A stretch of DNA of 64,000 bases, from positions 5,890,001-5,954,000 of the forward strand of contig NZ_AP025730.1 of the NCBI RefSeq assembly GCF_023734135.1, written 5' to 3'. Position 1 is the first letter of the stretch. Every line of letters starts with the position of its first letter. The notes under the pieces were generated by a model. The model was not told where the DNA came from. It saw only the letters and a list, made by a program, of their open reading frames with translations, and made no database searches. Position numbers and translations under genes: made by a program. This document shows, in pieces, positions 1 through 9,524 of the stretch. Source of the stretch: Sphaerotilus microaerophilus (lineage in GTDB: Bacteria; Pseudomonadota; Gammaproteobacteria; Burkholderiales; Burkholderiaceae_C).

Positions 1-237
1 GGCCGCCACCAGCGCGCTCACACCCACCACCGCCAGCAGCGTGTGGCTCAGGCAGCCAATGGCGCAGCCCAGCCCGAAGGCGATGCCCTGGCGCCGCCCG
101 CGGGACATGCCCATGCCGAGCACCATCAGGTTGTCCGGGCCGGGGGTCGCAGTGATCAGCAGGGCGGCCAGCAGGAAGCCGAGGGCCTGGTCGAGGGTGA
201 GCATGGGGGCGATGATAGGGAGGGCCGGCGTGGCCAT
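1..237 (-). CDS. LysE/RhtB-family amino-acid exporter, N-terminal part
   Basis: Only the first 79 codons lie in the window; the gene runs off the left edge. After a short polar start, the protein shows a hydrophobic helix (ALGFLLAALLITA), the family signature TPGPDNLMVLG, and a second helix. LysE/RhtB proteins are inner-membrane exporters of amino acids or related small molecules, about 205 residues with six helices. ATG 237 is used; ATG 204 in the same frame is an equally good start. It lies 19 bases after the stop of the LysR gene on the same strand, so the two may be cotranscribed. The substrate cannot be told from sequence. Confidence 0.85.
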   Translation of the reverse strand, partial: MATPALPIIAPMLTLDQALGFLLAALLITATPGPDNLMVLGMGMSRGRRQGIAFGLGCAIGCLSHTLLAVVGVSALVAA

Positions 238-256
238 TCTTGCGGCGGCGGGCCGG

Positions 257-1150
257 TCAGTCGCGCAGCAACGCCCCGATCAACCCCCGCACCACGCCCA
301 GCAGCGGCGGCTCGGAGCGGCCCACCAGCGTCACCAGGCCGAAGCGGGCGGCGGCGTCCAGCGGCGGGGTGAGCGGCAGCTCCACCAGGTCGGGCGCCGC
401 GGCGCGCACCGCGAGCAGGATGGCGTCGCTGCTGGCCACCACCTGCACCAGGGTGGCGATGTCCTCGCAGCGCAGGGTGATGCAGTCGTCCAGGTGGGCC
501 TGGGGGCCGTAGCGTTCCAGCAGCAGGCGGCCGATCTCGTCGCTCAGCGGGGTGGAGGCCAGCGGGTAGCGGCGCAGCGTTTCGAAGGTGAGCGGGGCCT
601 GGGGAGCCGAGTCCTCCAGCAGCGGGTGGCCGGCGCGGCAGAGGAAGGCGCCGCGCAGCTCGGCCAACGGCTCCACCTGCAGGTCGGCCGAGGGCGGTAC
701 GGAACGGGCGTCGACGACCAGCGCATCGAGCCGGCGCTCGCGCAGCGCCTGTTCGAGCAGGGCGGTGTGGCCGCGGGCGAACTCGACCTGCGCGGCCGGG
801 TGGTGGGTGGCCATGTGGCGCAGGATCGGCACGGTGAGGATGGCGCCCGGCCCGGAGCCCAGGCCCACGCGCAGGCGGCCGGCCTGGCCGGCCTGCAGGC
901 GCTCGGCGGTTTCCTGCAGGTCCTCGGCCTCGGTGATCAGGCGCCGGGCGCGCGCCAGCACCTCGCGGCCGAAGGGCGTGGGCTCGCTGCGCCAGCCGAT
1001 GCGATCGAATAGCGGCTGGCCCAGCTCGTCCTCCAGCGAGCGGATGCTGCGGCTCAGCGCCGGCTGGGTGAGGTGCAGCGCCTCGGCCGAGCGGCTGAAG
1101 GAGCCGGTCTGCGCCAGCGAGACGAGGTGGCGGAGCTGGACCAGGGTCAT
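257..1150 (-). CDS. LysR-family transcriptional regulator
   Basis: 297 residues, the normal LysR length. The N-terminal winged helix-turn-helix covers roughly residues 1-60 (FSRSAEALHLTQPALSRSI is the recognition region), followed by a periplasmic-binding-protein-like effector domain. It is transcribed away from the Bug receptor/M20 hydrolase/serine dehydratase operon, with about 155 bases between them that contain a perfect dyad (1176-1206). This is the usual arrangement of a LysR protein that represses itself and activates the divergent operon. The inducer is unknown; a substrate or product of the hydrolase is a reasonable guess. Confidence 0.93.
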   Translation of the reverse strand: MTLVQLRHLVSLAQTGSFSRSAEALHLTQPALSRSIRSLEDELGQPLFDRIGWRSEPTPFGREVLARARRLITEAEDLQETAERLQAGQAGRLRVGLGSGPGAILTVPILRHMATHHPAAQVEFARGHTALLEQALRERRLDALVVDARSVPPSADLQVEPLAELRGAFLCRAGHPLLEDSAPQAPLTFETLRRYPLASTPLSDEIGRLLLERYGPQAHLDDCITLRCEDIATLVQVVASSDAILLAVRAAAPDLVELPLTPPLDAAARFGLVTLVGRSEPPLLGVVRGLIGALLRD

Positions 1151-1175
1151 CGGGCCCCTCGATCAAAGCGTGGGT

Positions 1176-1206
1176 GGAAAACGATGATTCCGGGGAATCG
1201 TTTTCC
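1176..1206. promoter_or_regulatory. Dyad operator in the divergent LysR / Bug-operon promoter region
   Basis: Perfect 10-base arms GGAAAACGAT (1176-1185) and ATCGTTTTCC (1197-1206) with an 11-base spacer. The site lies 26 bases upstream of the lysR start and about 100 bases upstream of the Bug gene start. Position and symmetry fit a LysR recognition site. The dyad is seen directly; assignment to this regulator is inference. Confidence 0.6.
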
Positions 1207-1305
1207 AAGAATAAATGCATTGGACTACACCTGTCACGCTGCCTACGATGGGGCCTCGATTCCCCACACCACGCGGCCCGCGGGACGGGCTCAGGAGACA
1301 CCGGC

Positions 1306-2367
1306 ATGCACACCCCCCGTCGCCCCATCCCCTCCCACGCTCCTTCCTCGTTGGCCCGCCGGCCGCTGCTCGGCCTGTGTGCTGCGGCGCTGCTGGGTGG
1401 GTCCCTGCTGGCCGCGGCCGCGCCGGTCGCGGCGCAGTCCTTCCCGAATCGGCAGGTGAACCTGATGGTGCCCTACCCCGCCGGCGGCCTGTCCGACGCG
1501 ATCGCCCGCACCGTCGAGAAGCCCCTGGCCAAGGCGCTGGGGCAGATGGTGATCATCGAGAACCTGGGCGGCGTCAGCGGCGCACTGGGCGCGCAGAAGG
1601 TGCTGTCCACCCCGGCCGACGGGCACATGATCTACCAGGGATCGCCCAACGAGACCATCCTGGCGCCGCTGGCGCTGCAGGCGGTGAAGTACAAGTCCGA
1701 GGACTTCCGGATGGTGCAGATCATCGGCGCCTTCCCGATGGCGGTGCTGGCGCGCAAGGACCTGCCGGCCAACAACATCGACGAGCTGGCCGCGCTGGCC
1801 AAGAAGGCCGCCGGCGAGGGCCGGCCGCTGACCTACGGCAGCGTGGGCGTCGGCTCGTTCTACCACGTGCTGGGCGAACACTTCGCCCATCTGGCCGGCG
1901 CGCCGATGACGCACGTGCCCTACAAGGGCATGGCGCCGCTGTCCACCGACCTGGCCGGCGGGCAGGTGGACGTGAGCTTCATCGTCGTGGGCGCCAAGGA
2001 CGTGGCGCTGGTCGAGCAGGGGCGGCTGAAGATCCTCGCCACGCTGGCACCGGCCGGCAAGGTGGAGGTGCCGATGCTCAAGGCCTGGCGCAGCATCAAC
2101 GACAGCCAGCTGGTGAAGGCCAAGGACTTCGCCTATAACGCCTGGACCGGCTACTTCGTGCGCAAAGACACGCCCGAGCCGGTGGTGCAGGCGCTGAACA
2201 AGGCGCTGGCCACGGCGATGGGCGACGAGCAGGTGCGCAAGCAGCTCGAGGGCCTGGGCGGGATGATCCCCGCGATGATGAGCCCGGCCGAGGCGCAGAA
2301 GGAGTACGAGGCGCAGACGGCACGCTTCCGTGCCATCGCCAAGTCGATCAAGCTGGAAGCGCAGTGA
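1306..2367 (+). CDS. Bug-family (TctC-like) tripartite tricarboxylate transporter substrate-binding protein
   Basis: 353 residues from ATG 1306, which has AGGAGA (1293-1298) at good spacing; an in-frame codon further upstream lacks a ribosome site. A twin-arginine-free but long signal peptide ends near APVAAQ. The mature protein begins SFPNRQVNLMVPYPAGG, the typical Bug opening, and keeps the family's GALGAQKV and PYKG segments. Bug proteins are periplasmic receptors, greatly expanded in Burkholderiales, often without linked TctAB membrane genes, as here. It overlaps the following M20 hydrolase gene by four bases (GTGA), so its ligand is probably the hydrolase substrate, such as an N-acyl amino acid. 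That link is inference. Confidence 0.92.
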   Translation: MHTPRRPIPSHAPSSLARRPLLGLCAAALLGGSLLAAAAPVAAQSFPNRQVNLMVPYPAGGLSDAIARTVEKPLAKALGQMVIIENLGGVSGALGAQKVLSTPADGHMIYQGSPNETILAPLALQAVKYKSEDFRMVQIIGAFPMAVLARKDLPANNIDELAALAKKAAGEGRPLTYGSVGVGSFYHVLGEHFAHLAGAPMTHVPYKGMAPLSTDLAGGQVDVSFIVVGAKDVALVEQGRLKILATLAPAGKVEVPMLKAWRSINDSQLVKAKDFAYNAWTGYFVRKDTPEPVVQALNKALATAMGDEQVRKQLEGLGGMIPAMMSPAEAQKEYEAQTARFRAIAKSIKLEAQ

Positions 2368-3644
2368 GTGCCGAAGTGAGTGCGACCGTGAACGCGCCGA
2401 TCGAAGCGGCCGGGCTGCTGGCGGCGATGCGCGCGTCGGCGGCGCCCTTCATCGAGCTGCGCCGCGACCTGCACCGCCACCCCGAGCTGGGCTTTGCCGA
2501 GCTGCGCACCGCCGAGATCGTGGCCGAGCGGCTCGAAAGCTGGGGCTACGCCGTGGCCCGCGAGGTCGGCGGCACCGGCGTGGTCGGCACGCTGCACCGC
2601 GGCGCCGGAAGCCGTTCGCTCGGCCTGAGGGCGGACATGGACGCGCTGCCGATCCAGGAGACCGACGCCGAGGGCCGTCCCTGGCGCAGCCGCCACGCCG
2701 GGCGCATGCACGCCTGCGGGCACGACGGCCACACCGCGATGCTGCTGGCCGCGGCCGAGCGGCTGGCGCGCGAGGGCGCCTTCGACGGCACGCTGCACCT
2801 GATCTTCCAGCCGGCCGAGGAGCTGGGCGGCGTGCCCGGGGGCAGCGGCGCGCAGCGCATGCTGGCCGACGGGCTGTTCGAGCGCTTTCCCTGCGACGCG
2901 GTCTTCGCGATGCACAACATGCCCGGCCTCCCGCAGGGCCGGCTGGTGCTGCGCGAGGGAGCGGCCATGGCCTCGTCCGACTCCGCGACGATCACGTTGC
3001 GCGGTGTGGGCGGCCACGGCGCCATGCCGCACCTCGCCGCCGACCCGGTGGTGGCCGCAGCCAGCCTCGTGATGGCGCTGCAAACGGTGGTGTCGCGCAA
3101 CGTCGACCCGCAGCAGACGGCGGTGGTCACCGTCGGCGCACTGCACGCCGGGCGGGCCAACAACGTCATCCCGGCCGAGGCGACGCTGGAACTCAGCGTG
3201 CGCTCGCTCGACCGCGGCGTGCGCGAGCTGCTGCAGCGGCGCATCCGCGCGCTGGTGGCCGCGCAGGCCGAGAGCTTCGGCGTGCGCGCGGAGATCGACT
3301 GGAAGCCCGGCTACAGCGTCCTGGTCAACACCCCGGCGGAAACCGAGCTGGCCCGCCAGGTGGCGCTGGAGCTGCTCGGCCCCGGGCAGGTCACGCAGCA
3401 GGGGCCGGCACTGACGGGCAGCGAGGACTTTGCCTTCCTGCTCGAGCGTGTGCCGGGCAGCTATGTGCTGATCGGGAACGGTGAGCAGGGCGAGCGCGCG
3501 CCCGAGGGCGACGGCTCCACCGCACCGCCGCCGGGGGCCTGCATGGTCCACCACCCGGGCTACGACTTCCACGACGACAATGTCGCCGTCGGCGCGGCGT
3601 TCTGGGTGCGGCTGGTGGAGCGGTACCTGGCGGCTCCGGCGTAG
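2364..3644 (+). CDS. M20D-family amidohydrolase (hippurate/N-acyl-amino-acid hydrolase type)
   Basis: 426 residues. A metal-dependent amidohydrolase with the M20D motifs in order: LRADMDALPIQE, HACGHDGHTAMLL, the PAEELGG glutamate pair, and C-terminal GSEDFAFLLE and HHPGYDF. These give the two-metal site typical of hippurate hydrolases and aminoacylases, which cut N-acyl amino acids to a carboxylic acid plus a free amino acid. The start is GTG 2364, overlapping the stop of the Bug gene (GTGA) and implying translational coupling. No signal peptide is seen, so it acts in the cytoplasm. It is followed 17 bases later by L-serine dehydratase, hinting that the released amino acid may be serine. Confidence 0.92.
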   Translation: MSAEVSATVNAPIEAAGLLAAMRASAAPFIELRRDLHRHPELGFAELRTAEIVAERLESWGYAVAREVGGTGVVGTLHRGAGSRSLGLRADMDALPIQETDAEGRPWRSRHAGRMHACGHDGHTAMLLAAAERLAREGAFDGTLHLIFQPAEELGGVPGGSGAQRMLADGLFERFPCDAVFAMHNMPGLPQGRLVLREGAAMASSDSATITLRGVGGHGAMPHLAADPVVAAASLVMALQTVVSRNVDPQQTAVVTVGALHAGRANNVIPAEATLELSVRSLDRGVRELLQRRIRALVAAQAESFGVRAEIDWKPGYSVLVNTPAETELARQVALELLGPGQVTQQGPALTGSEDFAFLLERVPGSYVLIGNGEQGERAPEGDGSTAPPPGACMVHHPGYDFHDDNVAVGAAFWVRLVERYLAAPA

Positions 3645-3661
3645 GCTGAAGGAGCGACACG

Positions 3662-5098
<1,437 letters not shown>

Positions 5099-5634
5099 GG
5101 TCGTGTCGTTCCGGCCTGCACGGTGAAGTGCGACATCAAGCCCCCTGGCCTGGTGCTGGACCCGATGGCAGGGGGCGGTGTCATCGCCGGTGTCGCCGGG
5201 CGGGAACCACACCAGCAGTTCCATGGGCTGGCCGGAGGGGATCATCACCGGGTCCTGCCGCGCCATGCGGTCCAAGCCCAGCTCCGACGGCGCGAGCACT
5301 TCGACTTCGCCATCGCGCAGCGGGTTGCCCTACCGCCAGGGGGCACGGAGCCGAGTCCCGGGCCGTGGCCGACGAACTGCCTGTGCCCAGCCGCATCCAG
5401 GCCTTCACGGCCGGCCGGGGGTGCTCAACCCGCGCAGGTGGTGATCAACAACCGTGGTGCTGGCGAAGGTCAATGCAGCCGGTCTGGTGTGACCGTGACG
5501 ACGGGGCCCAGGGAGCTGCAGACCGTGCGCTGATCGGGCGACACCTCCAGCGTGGACAGGGGTGAGCTGAGCGTGCGCTACCGCGCCGGCGTGTAAGCTG
5601 GCCGGATCTGCGTTCCCTGCCCGAGTCGCCGCCA
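5099..5634. other. Gene-poor interval after sdaA
   Basis: About 535 bases with no convincing gene. Several short open frames exist on both strands, but none has a recognisable family, a ribosome site and normal third-position bias together. One plus-strand frame around 5123-5200 reads VLDPMAGGG, which resembles an N6/N4-methylase motif but has no other methylase features. The stretch looks like decayed coding sequence from an old insertion. The last ~40 bases carry the leader of the GNAT gene. Confidence 0.4.
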
Positions 5635-6174
5635 ATGACCTCCGACCGCTCCGTCACCCTGGGCCCCTGCCACTTCGACGCGCACGCCGCCGCGATCCTC
5701 GACATCTTCAACGACGCGATCCAGAACAGCACTGCGCTGTACGAGTACCGGCCGCGCACGATGCAGACGATGCAGGCCTGGTTCGACGCCAAGCACACGG
5801 GCAACCATCCGGTGGTGGGCGCCTTCGCCGCCGACGGGCAGTTGCTGGGCTTTGCCAGCTGGGGGCCTTTCCGCGCCTTTCCGGCGTTCAAGTACACCGC
5901 CGAGCACTCGATCTACGTGCGCGCCGACCAGCGTGGACGCGGCCTGGGCGAGACGCTGCTGCGCGAGCTGCTGCGCCTGGCCGAGGAGCGCGGCCTGCAC
6001 GTGCTCGTGGGCGGCATCGACATGGCCAACCGAGGCAGCATCGCGTTGCATGAGAAGCTGGGCTTCGTGCACACGGGCACGCTGCCGCAGGTGGGCTTCA
6101 AGTTCGGCCGCTGGCTGGACCTGGGTTTCTGGCAGAAGCAGCTGCCCACGCCAGCCGAACCGGTGGACGGCTGA
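5635..6174 (+). CDS. GNAT-family N-acetyltransferase, phosphinothricin-acetyltransferase-like
   Basis: 179 residues. The acetyl-CoA binding motif is visible as VRADQRGRGLGETLLRELL (near residues 100-118), followed by the GIDMANRGSIALHEKLGF segment characteristic of the PAT/bar-like subgroup, which acetylates small amines and amino-acid analogues such as phosphinothricin or methionine sulfoximine. The N-terminal part (FNDAIQNSTALYEYRPRT) also matches that group. It lies six bases before a 4-hydroxybenzoyl-CoA-type thioesterase gene on the same strand, so the two are probably cotranscribed. The physiological substrate is not evident. Confidence 0.88.
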   Translation: MTSDRSVTLGPCHFDAHAAAILDIFNDAIQNSTALYEYRPRTMQTMQAWFDAKHTGNHPVVGAFAADGQLLGFASWGPFRAFPAFKYTAEHSIYVRADQRGRGLGETLLRELLRLAEERGLHVLVGGIDMANRGSIALHEKLGFVHTGTLPQVGFKFGRWLDLGFWQKQLPTPAEPVDG

Positions 6175-6180
6175 GATGGC

Positions 6181-6663
6181 ATGAACACCGCCATGGACTG
6201 GGACCATCCGAACCCATTCACCCGCCCCGTGGCGCCGCAGCCGGGCGACATCGACGGGCTGAACCACACCAACAACGCCGTCTACCTCCAGTGGTGCGAG
6301 GCAACGGCCTGGGCGCATTCCGAAGCGCTGGGGCTGGGCCTGGCTGACTACCGGCGGCTGGACCGCGCGATGGCGATCCACCGCGGCGAGTACGACTACC
6401 TGCTGCCCACGCAGGTGGGCGACGCGCTGACACTGGGCACCTGGCTGTTCCCGGGCGACGGCAAGGTGAAGATGGAGCGGCGCTTCCAGCTCATCCGCCA
6501 CCGTGACGGCGCCACCGTGCTGCGTGGGCGCTGGGAGCTGGTGTGCATCGAGCTGGCCAGCGGCCGGGCGCGGCGCATGCCGGCGGAGTTCGTCGCGGCC
6601 TACATCGCTTCAGCCGATCGACCGACGCCGGTCGGACTGCCTGCGCCAGCCGCTGTAACTTGA
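6181..6663 (+). CDS. Acyl-CoA thioesterase, 4HBT hotdog-fold family
   Basis: 160 residues. The signature GDIDGLNHTNNAVYLQWCE near the N terminus has the catalytic aspartate and the asparagine-tyrosine pattern of the 4-hydroxybenzoyl-CoA thioesterase family (YbgC/FadM-like single hotdog proteins). It hydrolyses acyl-CoA thioesters in the cytoplasm; chain preference cannot be told. ATG 6181 is six bases after the GNAT stop. A second Met four codons later (MDWDHP) is also possible. No terminator is seen until after the DUF465 gene. Confidence 0.9.
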   Translation: MNTAMDWDHPNPFTRPVAPQPGDIDGLNHTNNAVYLQWCEATAWAHSEALGLGLADYRRLDRAMAIHRGEYDYLLPTQVGDALTLGTWLFPGDGKVKMERRFQLIRHRDGATVLRGRWELVCIELASGRARRMPAEFVAAYIASADRPTPVGLPAPAAVT

Positions 6664-6790
6664 CCTGGGGCAGGTCCGGTTCAGAAGGCTGCACCGCCTC
6701 GGGGCCACGCGCGATCGGAGCCCCGCGCTTGCATTAGAGTGTCTCCATCCGCTCGACCCATCACCTTTGCACACCAAGAGGAGTCCCCTG

Positions 6791-7009
6791 ATGTTCCCCG
6801 AGTTCCGCGAACTGATCACCCAGCTCAAGACCAGCGACCACCACTTCCTGCACCTGTTCGACAAACACAACGAACTGGACCAGCAGATCAAGAACATGGA
6901 ATCGCACGTCGTGCACGGCACGCACGAAGAGATCGAAACCCTGAAGAAGGAAAAGCTGCACCTCAAGGACCAGCTCTACACGATCCTGCGCAAGGCCAGC
7001 GCGGCCTGA
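6791..7009 (+). CDS. DUF465 (YdcH-like) small coiled-coil protein
   Basis: 72 residues from ATG 6791, chosen because AAGAGGAG lies about seven bases upstream and the protein then starts MFPEFRELI like its relatives. The sequence is almost wholly helical with a charged heptad pattern (FDKHNELDQQI, LKKEKLHLKDQLYTILRK), typical of DUF465/YdcH proteins of about 70-75 residues. The family is very common in proteobacteria, but its role is not established. It has its own short leader and is followed directly by a strong terminator, so it is likely a single-gene transcript. Confidence 0.9.
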   Translation: MFPEFRELITQLKTSDHHFLHLFDKHNELDQQIKNMESHVVHGTHEEIETLKKEKLHLKDQLYTILRKASAA

Positions 7010-7030
7010 CGCTGCGGCCGATCGAACCAA

Positions 7031-7066
7031 GGCCCCGGACCGCGAAGGTGCCGGGGCCTTTGCTTT
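7031..7066 (+). terminator. Rho-independent terminator after the DUF465 gene
   Basis: Perfect 8-base stem GGCCCCGG (7031-7038) / CCGGGGCC (7051-7058), 12-base loop, then TTTGCTTT. It sits between the convergent DUF465 and FAH-family genes and serves the plus strand. Confidence 0.85.
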
Positions 7067-7078
7067 GGCGCGCGGCGC

Positions 7079-7780
7079 TTACTCGGCCGGGCCGATGGTC
7101 AGGCTGATCTCGCCCACGCCCTCGACGTGGCCGGTGATCACGTCGCCAGGGACCACCGCGCCGACGCCCTCGGGCGTGCCGGTGTAGATGATGTCGCCAG
7201 GCTGCAAGTGGTAGTACAGCGACAGGTCCTCGATGATCTCGCGGATGTTCCACAACAGCTTGTCCAGGTCGGACTTCTGCCTGGTCTGGCCATTGACCTC
7301 CAGCGCGATCTCGCCGCGCTCCAGCACCACGCCGGGCATCGGCACGACCTCGGAGCAGAGGGCGCCCTGCTCGATGTCCTTGGCGGTGTCCCAGGGGCGG
7401 CCCTTGTCGCGCGCGACCAGCTGCAGGTCTCGGCGGGTCATGTCCAGGCCGGTGGCGTAGCCGTAGATGTGCTCATGGGCATCGGCCGCCGGGATGCGGA
7501 AACCTGCCTTGCCGATCACCAGCACCAATTCCATCTCGTAGTGGTAGTTCTTCGTCTCGGGCGGGTACGGCACCGTGGCGCCGCTGTCCACCAGCGCCGA
7601 CGGCGACTTGGTGAAGTAGAAGGCGCGCTCGGTGGCCTTGTCCACCGGACGGCCCATCTCGATGGCATGGGCGGCGTAGTTGCGGCCGACGCAGAAGATG
7701 CGGTTGATGGGCAGGCGCTCGGTCTTGCCACGCACGGGCAGCGACTGGACGGCGGGCGGGTTCCAGAGGTAGGCGGTCAT
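7079..7780 (-). CDS. Fumarylacetoacetate hydrolase-family protein
   Basis: 233 residues from ATG 7780; a longer upstream frame lacks family similarity. Motifs are RIFCVGRNYAAHAIEMG near the N terminus, the metal-binding YEMELVLVIGK glutamates, ATGLDMTRRDLQ, and C-terminal PGDIIYTGTPEGVGAVVPGD. This is the short FAH-domain family (FahA C-domain, YcgM, UGL-like pyruvylpyruvate and acylpyruvate hydrolases), metal-dependent enzymes cutting C-C bonds in 2,4-diketo acids. The exact substrate is open; acylpyruvate hydrolase or oxaloacetate decarboxylase activity is usual for proteins of this size. There is no operon partner. Confidence 0.9.
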   Translation of the reverse strand: MTAYLWNPPAVQSLPVRGKTERLPINRIFCVGRNYAAHAIEMGRPVDKATERAFYFTKSPSALVDSGATVPYPPETKNYHYEMELVLVIGKAGFRIPAADAHEHIYGYATGLDMTRRDLQLVARDKGRPWDTAKDIEQGALCSEVVPMPGVVLERGEIALEVNGQTRQKSDLDKLLWNIREIIEDLSLYYHLQPGDIIYTGTPEGVGAVVPGDVITGHVEGVGEISLTIGPAE

Positions 7781-8027
7781 GCGAAATCCGATCGGATCAG
7801 AGATAAGAGCCAGGAATGCAAAGGGCCGCGGGAGGGAGCACGAGGCCTGAGATCGCAGGGAATTAACCCTGGGCAAGGCGGTCTCGCTGGCGTTTCAGCG
7901 GTACAGCCGCTCCAGCGCATCATAGAAGCGCTCGCGCCGTCGCGCTGTTCACGGGCAGCTGCGCACAGGACATCAGCCATCGACATCGGGTAAACCCGTT
8001 TCACCGCCGTAGGCTGCCAACGCGACC

Positions 8028-8645
8028 ATGGCCGAATCCCCTCCTCTCCGGGAACCCCGCATGGTCCACACCGCCCCAGTCCATCCAGTCAACCCAGCCC
8101 ACCAAGTCACCGCAGCACCCCCGCTGTTTCCGCTGGAGGGGGGCTGCGACTGCCACCTTGTGCGCTACCGCCTGCAGACGCCGCCGCTGTTCGTGCACTG
8201 CTGCCACTGTCGCTGGTGTCAGCGCGAGAGCGGTGCTGCGTTCGCACTGAATGCCATGATCGAGTCCGACCGGGTGACGTCGCTGGCACAGGCGCCGGCG
8301 CTGGTGGACACGCCGTCCGCAAGCGGCCTGGGGCAACAGATCGCCCGCTGCCCGACCTGCCACGTGGCCGTTTGGAGCCACTACGCAGGGGCCGGGCCGC
8401 TGGTGAGCTTCGTGCGAGTGGGCACGCTGGACGAGCCCGATCGGCTGCCGCCGGACATCCACATCTTCACCGCGACCAAGCAGCCCTGGGTGCTGCTGCC
8501 GCCCGGCGTGCCGGCGGTGCCGGAGTACTACGAACGCGAGGCGCACTGGCCCGCAGCCAGCCTGGCGCGGCGCCAGATGCTGCTGCCGCGCATCGAGGCC
8601 TGGCAGGCGGCAAGGCGCGCCGGCCGTGGCGAAACCGACGGGTAG
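8028..8645 (+). CDS. GFA-family (CENP-V/GFA domain) zinc protein
   Basis: 205 residues. Zinc ligands are visible in family order: GGCDCHLVRYRL, HCCHCRWCQRESG, and RCPTCHVAVW. The fold is that of glutathione-dependent formaldehyde-activating enzyme relatives. Most such stand-alone proteins have no proven activity, so the enzyme name should not be inferred. ATG 8028 gives a 36-residue extension before the first cysteines; ATG 8061 is a shorter alternative. The gene stands alone between divergent and convergent neighbours; the 247 bases upstream show no clear regulatory motif. Confidence 0.88.
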   Translation: MAESPPLREPRMVHTAPVHPVNPAHQVTAAPPLFPLEGGCDCHLVRYRLQTPPLFVHCCHCRWCQRESGAAFALNAMIESDRVTSLAQAPALVDTPSASGLGQQIARCPTCHVAVWSHYAGAGPLVSFVRVGTLDEPDRLPPDIHIFTATKQPWVLLPPGVPAVPEYYEREAHWPAASLARRQMLLPRIEAWQAARRAGRGETDG

Positions 8646-8704
8646 GTCAGGAACCTCGGCTGAGTCGGGCGGATCGGGTGACCCGCGCGCCGTGCGTGGG
8701 CCGG

Positions 8705-9466
8705 TCAGTCCGCAAAGCCGAGGACGACGCGGCGCGTCATCGCGCTCTTCTTCTCGATCTTGGTCACCACCACGGCGCCGACGTCGGCCGAGTTGGCCAC
8801 GTGGGTCCCCCCGCAGGGCTGCAGGTCCACCCCCTCGATCTCCACCAGCCGCACCCGACCGCTCCCACGCGGCGGCTGCACGCTCATGCTGCGCACCAGC
8901 TGGGGATTGGCGTCGAGCTGTGCATCGTCGATCCAGCGGGTCGTCACCGGACGGGACTCAGCGACGAGGCGGGCCAGCCCCTCGGTGAGGGCGGCCTTGT
9001 CCAGCGGCTCGTTGGTGTGGAAGTCCAGCCGCGCGTAGCCCGCCGTGATGGAGCAGCCGTCCACCGGGTGCGGTACCAGCGCGCACAGCAGGTGGGTCGC
9101 CGTGTGGAAGCGCATGTGGGCGCGGCGGCGCGTGCCATCGATGCGCGCGGTGACGGCATCCCCCGGGCGCAACGCGGACGCGGCAGCCGGATCGGCTGGC
9201 AGATGCAGCACGGTACCGGGTGCATCCTCGGGCGGCCGGCCCTTGCGGGTGTCGGCGATGACCAGGCACAGGCCATCGGCACGGACCAACTCGCCCGCAT
9301 CGCCGGCCTGGCCGCCCCCCTGGGGGTAGAACACCGTGCGGTCGAGCACCACGCCGCGCTCGCTCACGCAGAGCACAGTCGCGGGGCACTCGGTCAGGCT
9401 GGCATCGTCGCGGAACAGCTCAGCGGTGGGGGTGATAGCGGGGTCGGGAGGTGGCGTGCAGGTCAT
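8705..9466 (-). CDS. AlaX-type alanyl-tRNA editing protein
   Basis: 253 residues from ATG 9466. It is a free-standing homologue of the AlaRS editing domain, hydrolysing Ser-tRNA(Ala) and perhaps Gly-tRNA(Ala). The zinc motif HTATH (in RFHTATHLLCAL) and the second motif CGGTHV are both intact, and FYPQGGGQAGDAG near residue 50 is the N-terminal OB-like segment of AlaX-M proteins. The length matches AlaX-M (about 230-260). It lies downstream of the split-transketolase operon on the same strand with about 58 bases between, and functionally appears unrelated to it. Confidence 0.92.
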   Translation of the reverse strand: MTCTPPPDPAITPTAELFRDDASLTECPATVLCVSERGVVLDRTVFYPQGGGQAGDAGELVRADGLCLVIADTRKGRPPEDAPGTVLHLPADPAAASALRPGDAVTARIDGTRRRAHMRFHTATHLLCALVPHPVDGCSITAGYARLDFHTNEPLDKAALTEGLARLVAESRPVTTRWIDDAQLDANPQLVRSMSVQPPRGSGRVRLVEIEGVDLQPCGGTHVANSADVGAVVVTKIEKKSAMTRRVVLGFAD

Positions 9467-9524
9467 GCGGCCATTGTGCGGCTCTCGTGCGGCTTTCGTG
9501 CAGCACCGCCCCACCTCCTGCTGC

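Noticed and set aside
5123..5533. DNA methyltransferase gene suggested by the peptide VLDPMAGGG
   Set aside because: Only one short motif, no second methylase motif, no ribosome site, and the frame loses coding character after ~30 codons.
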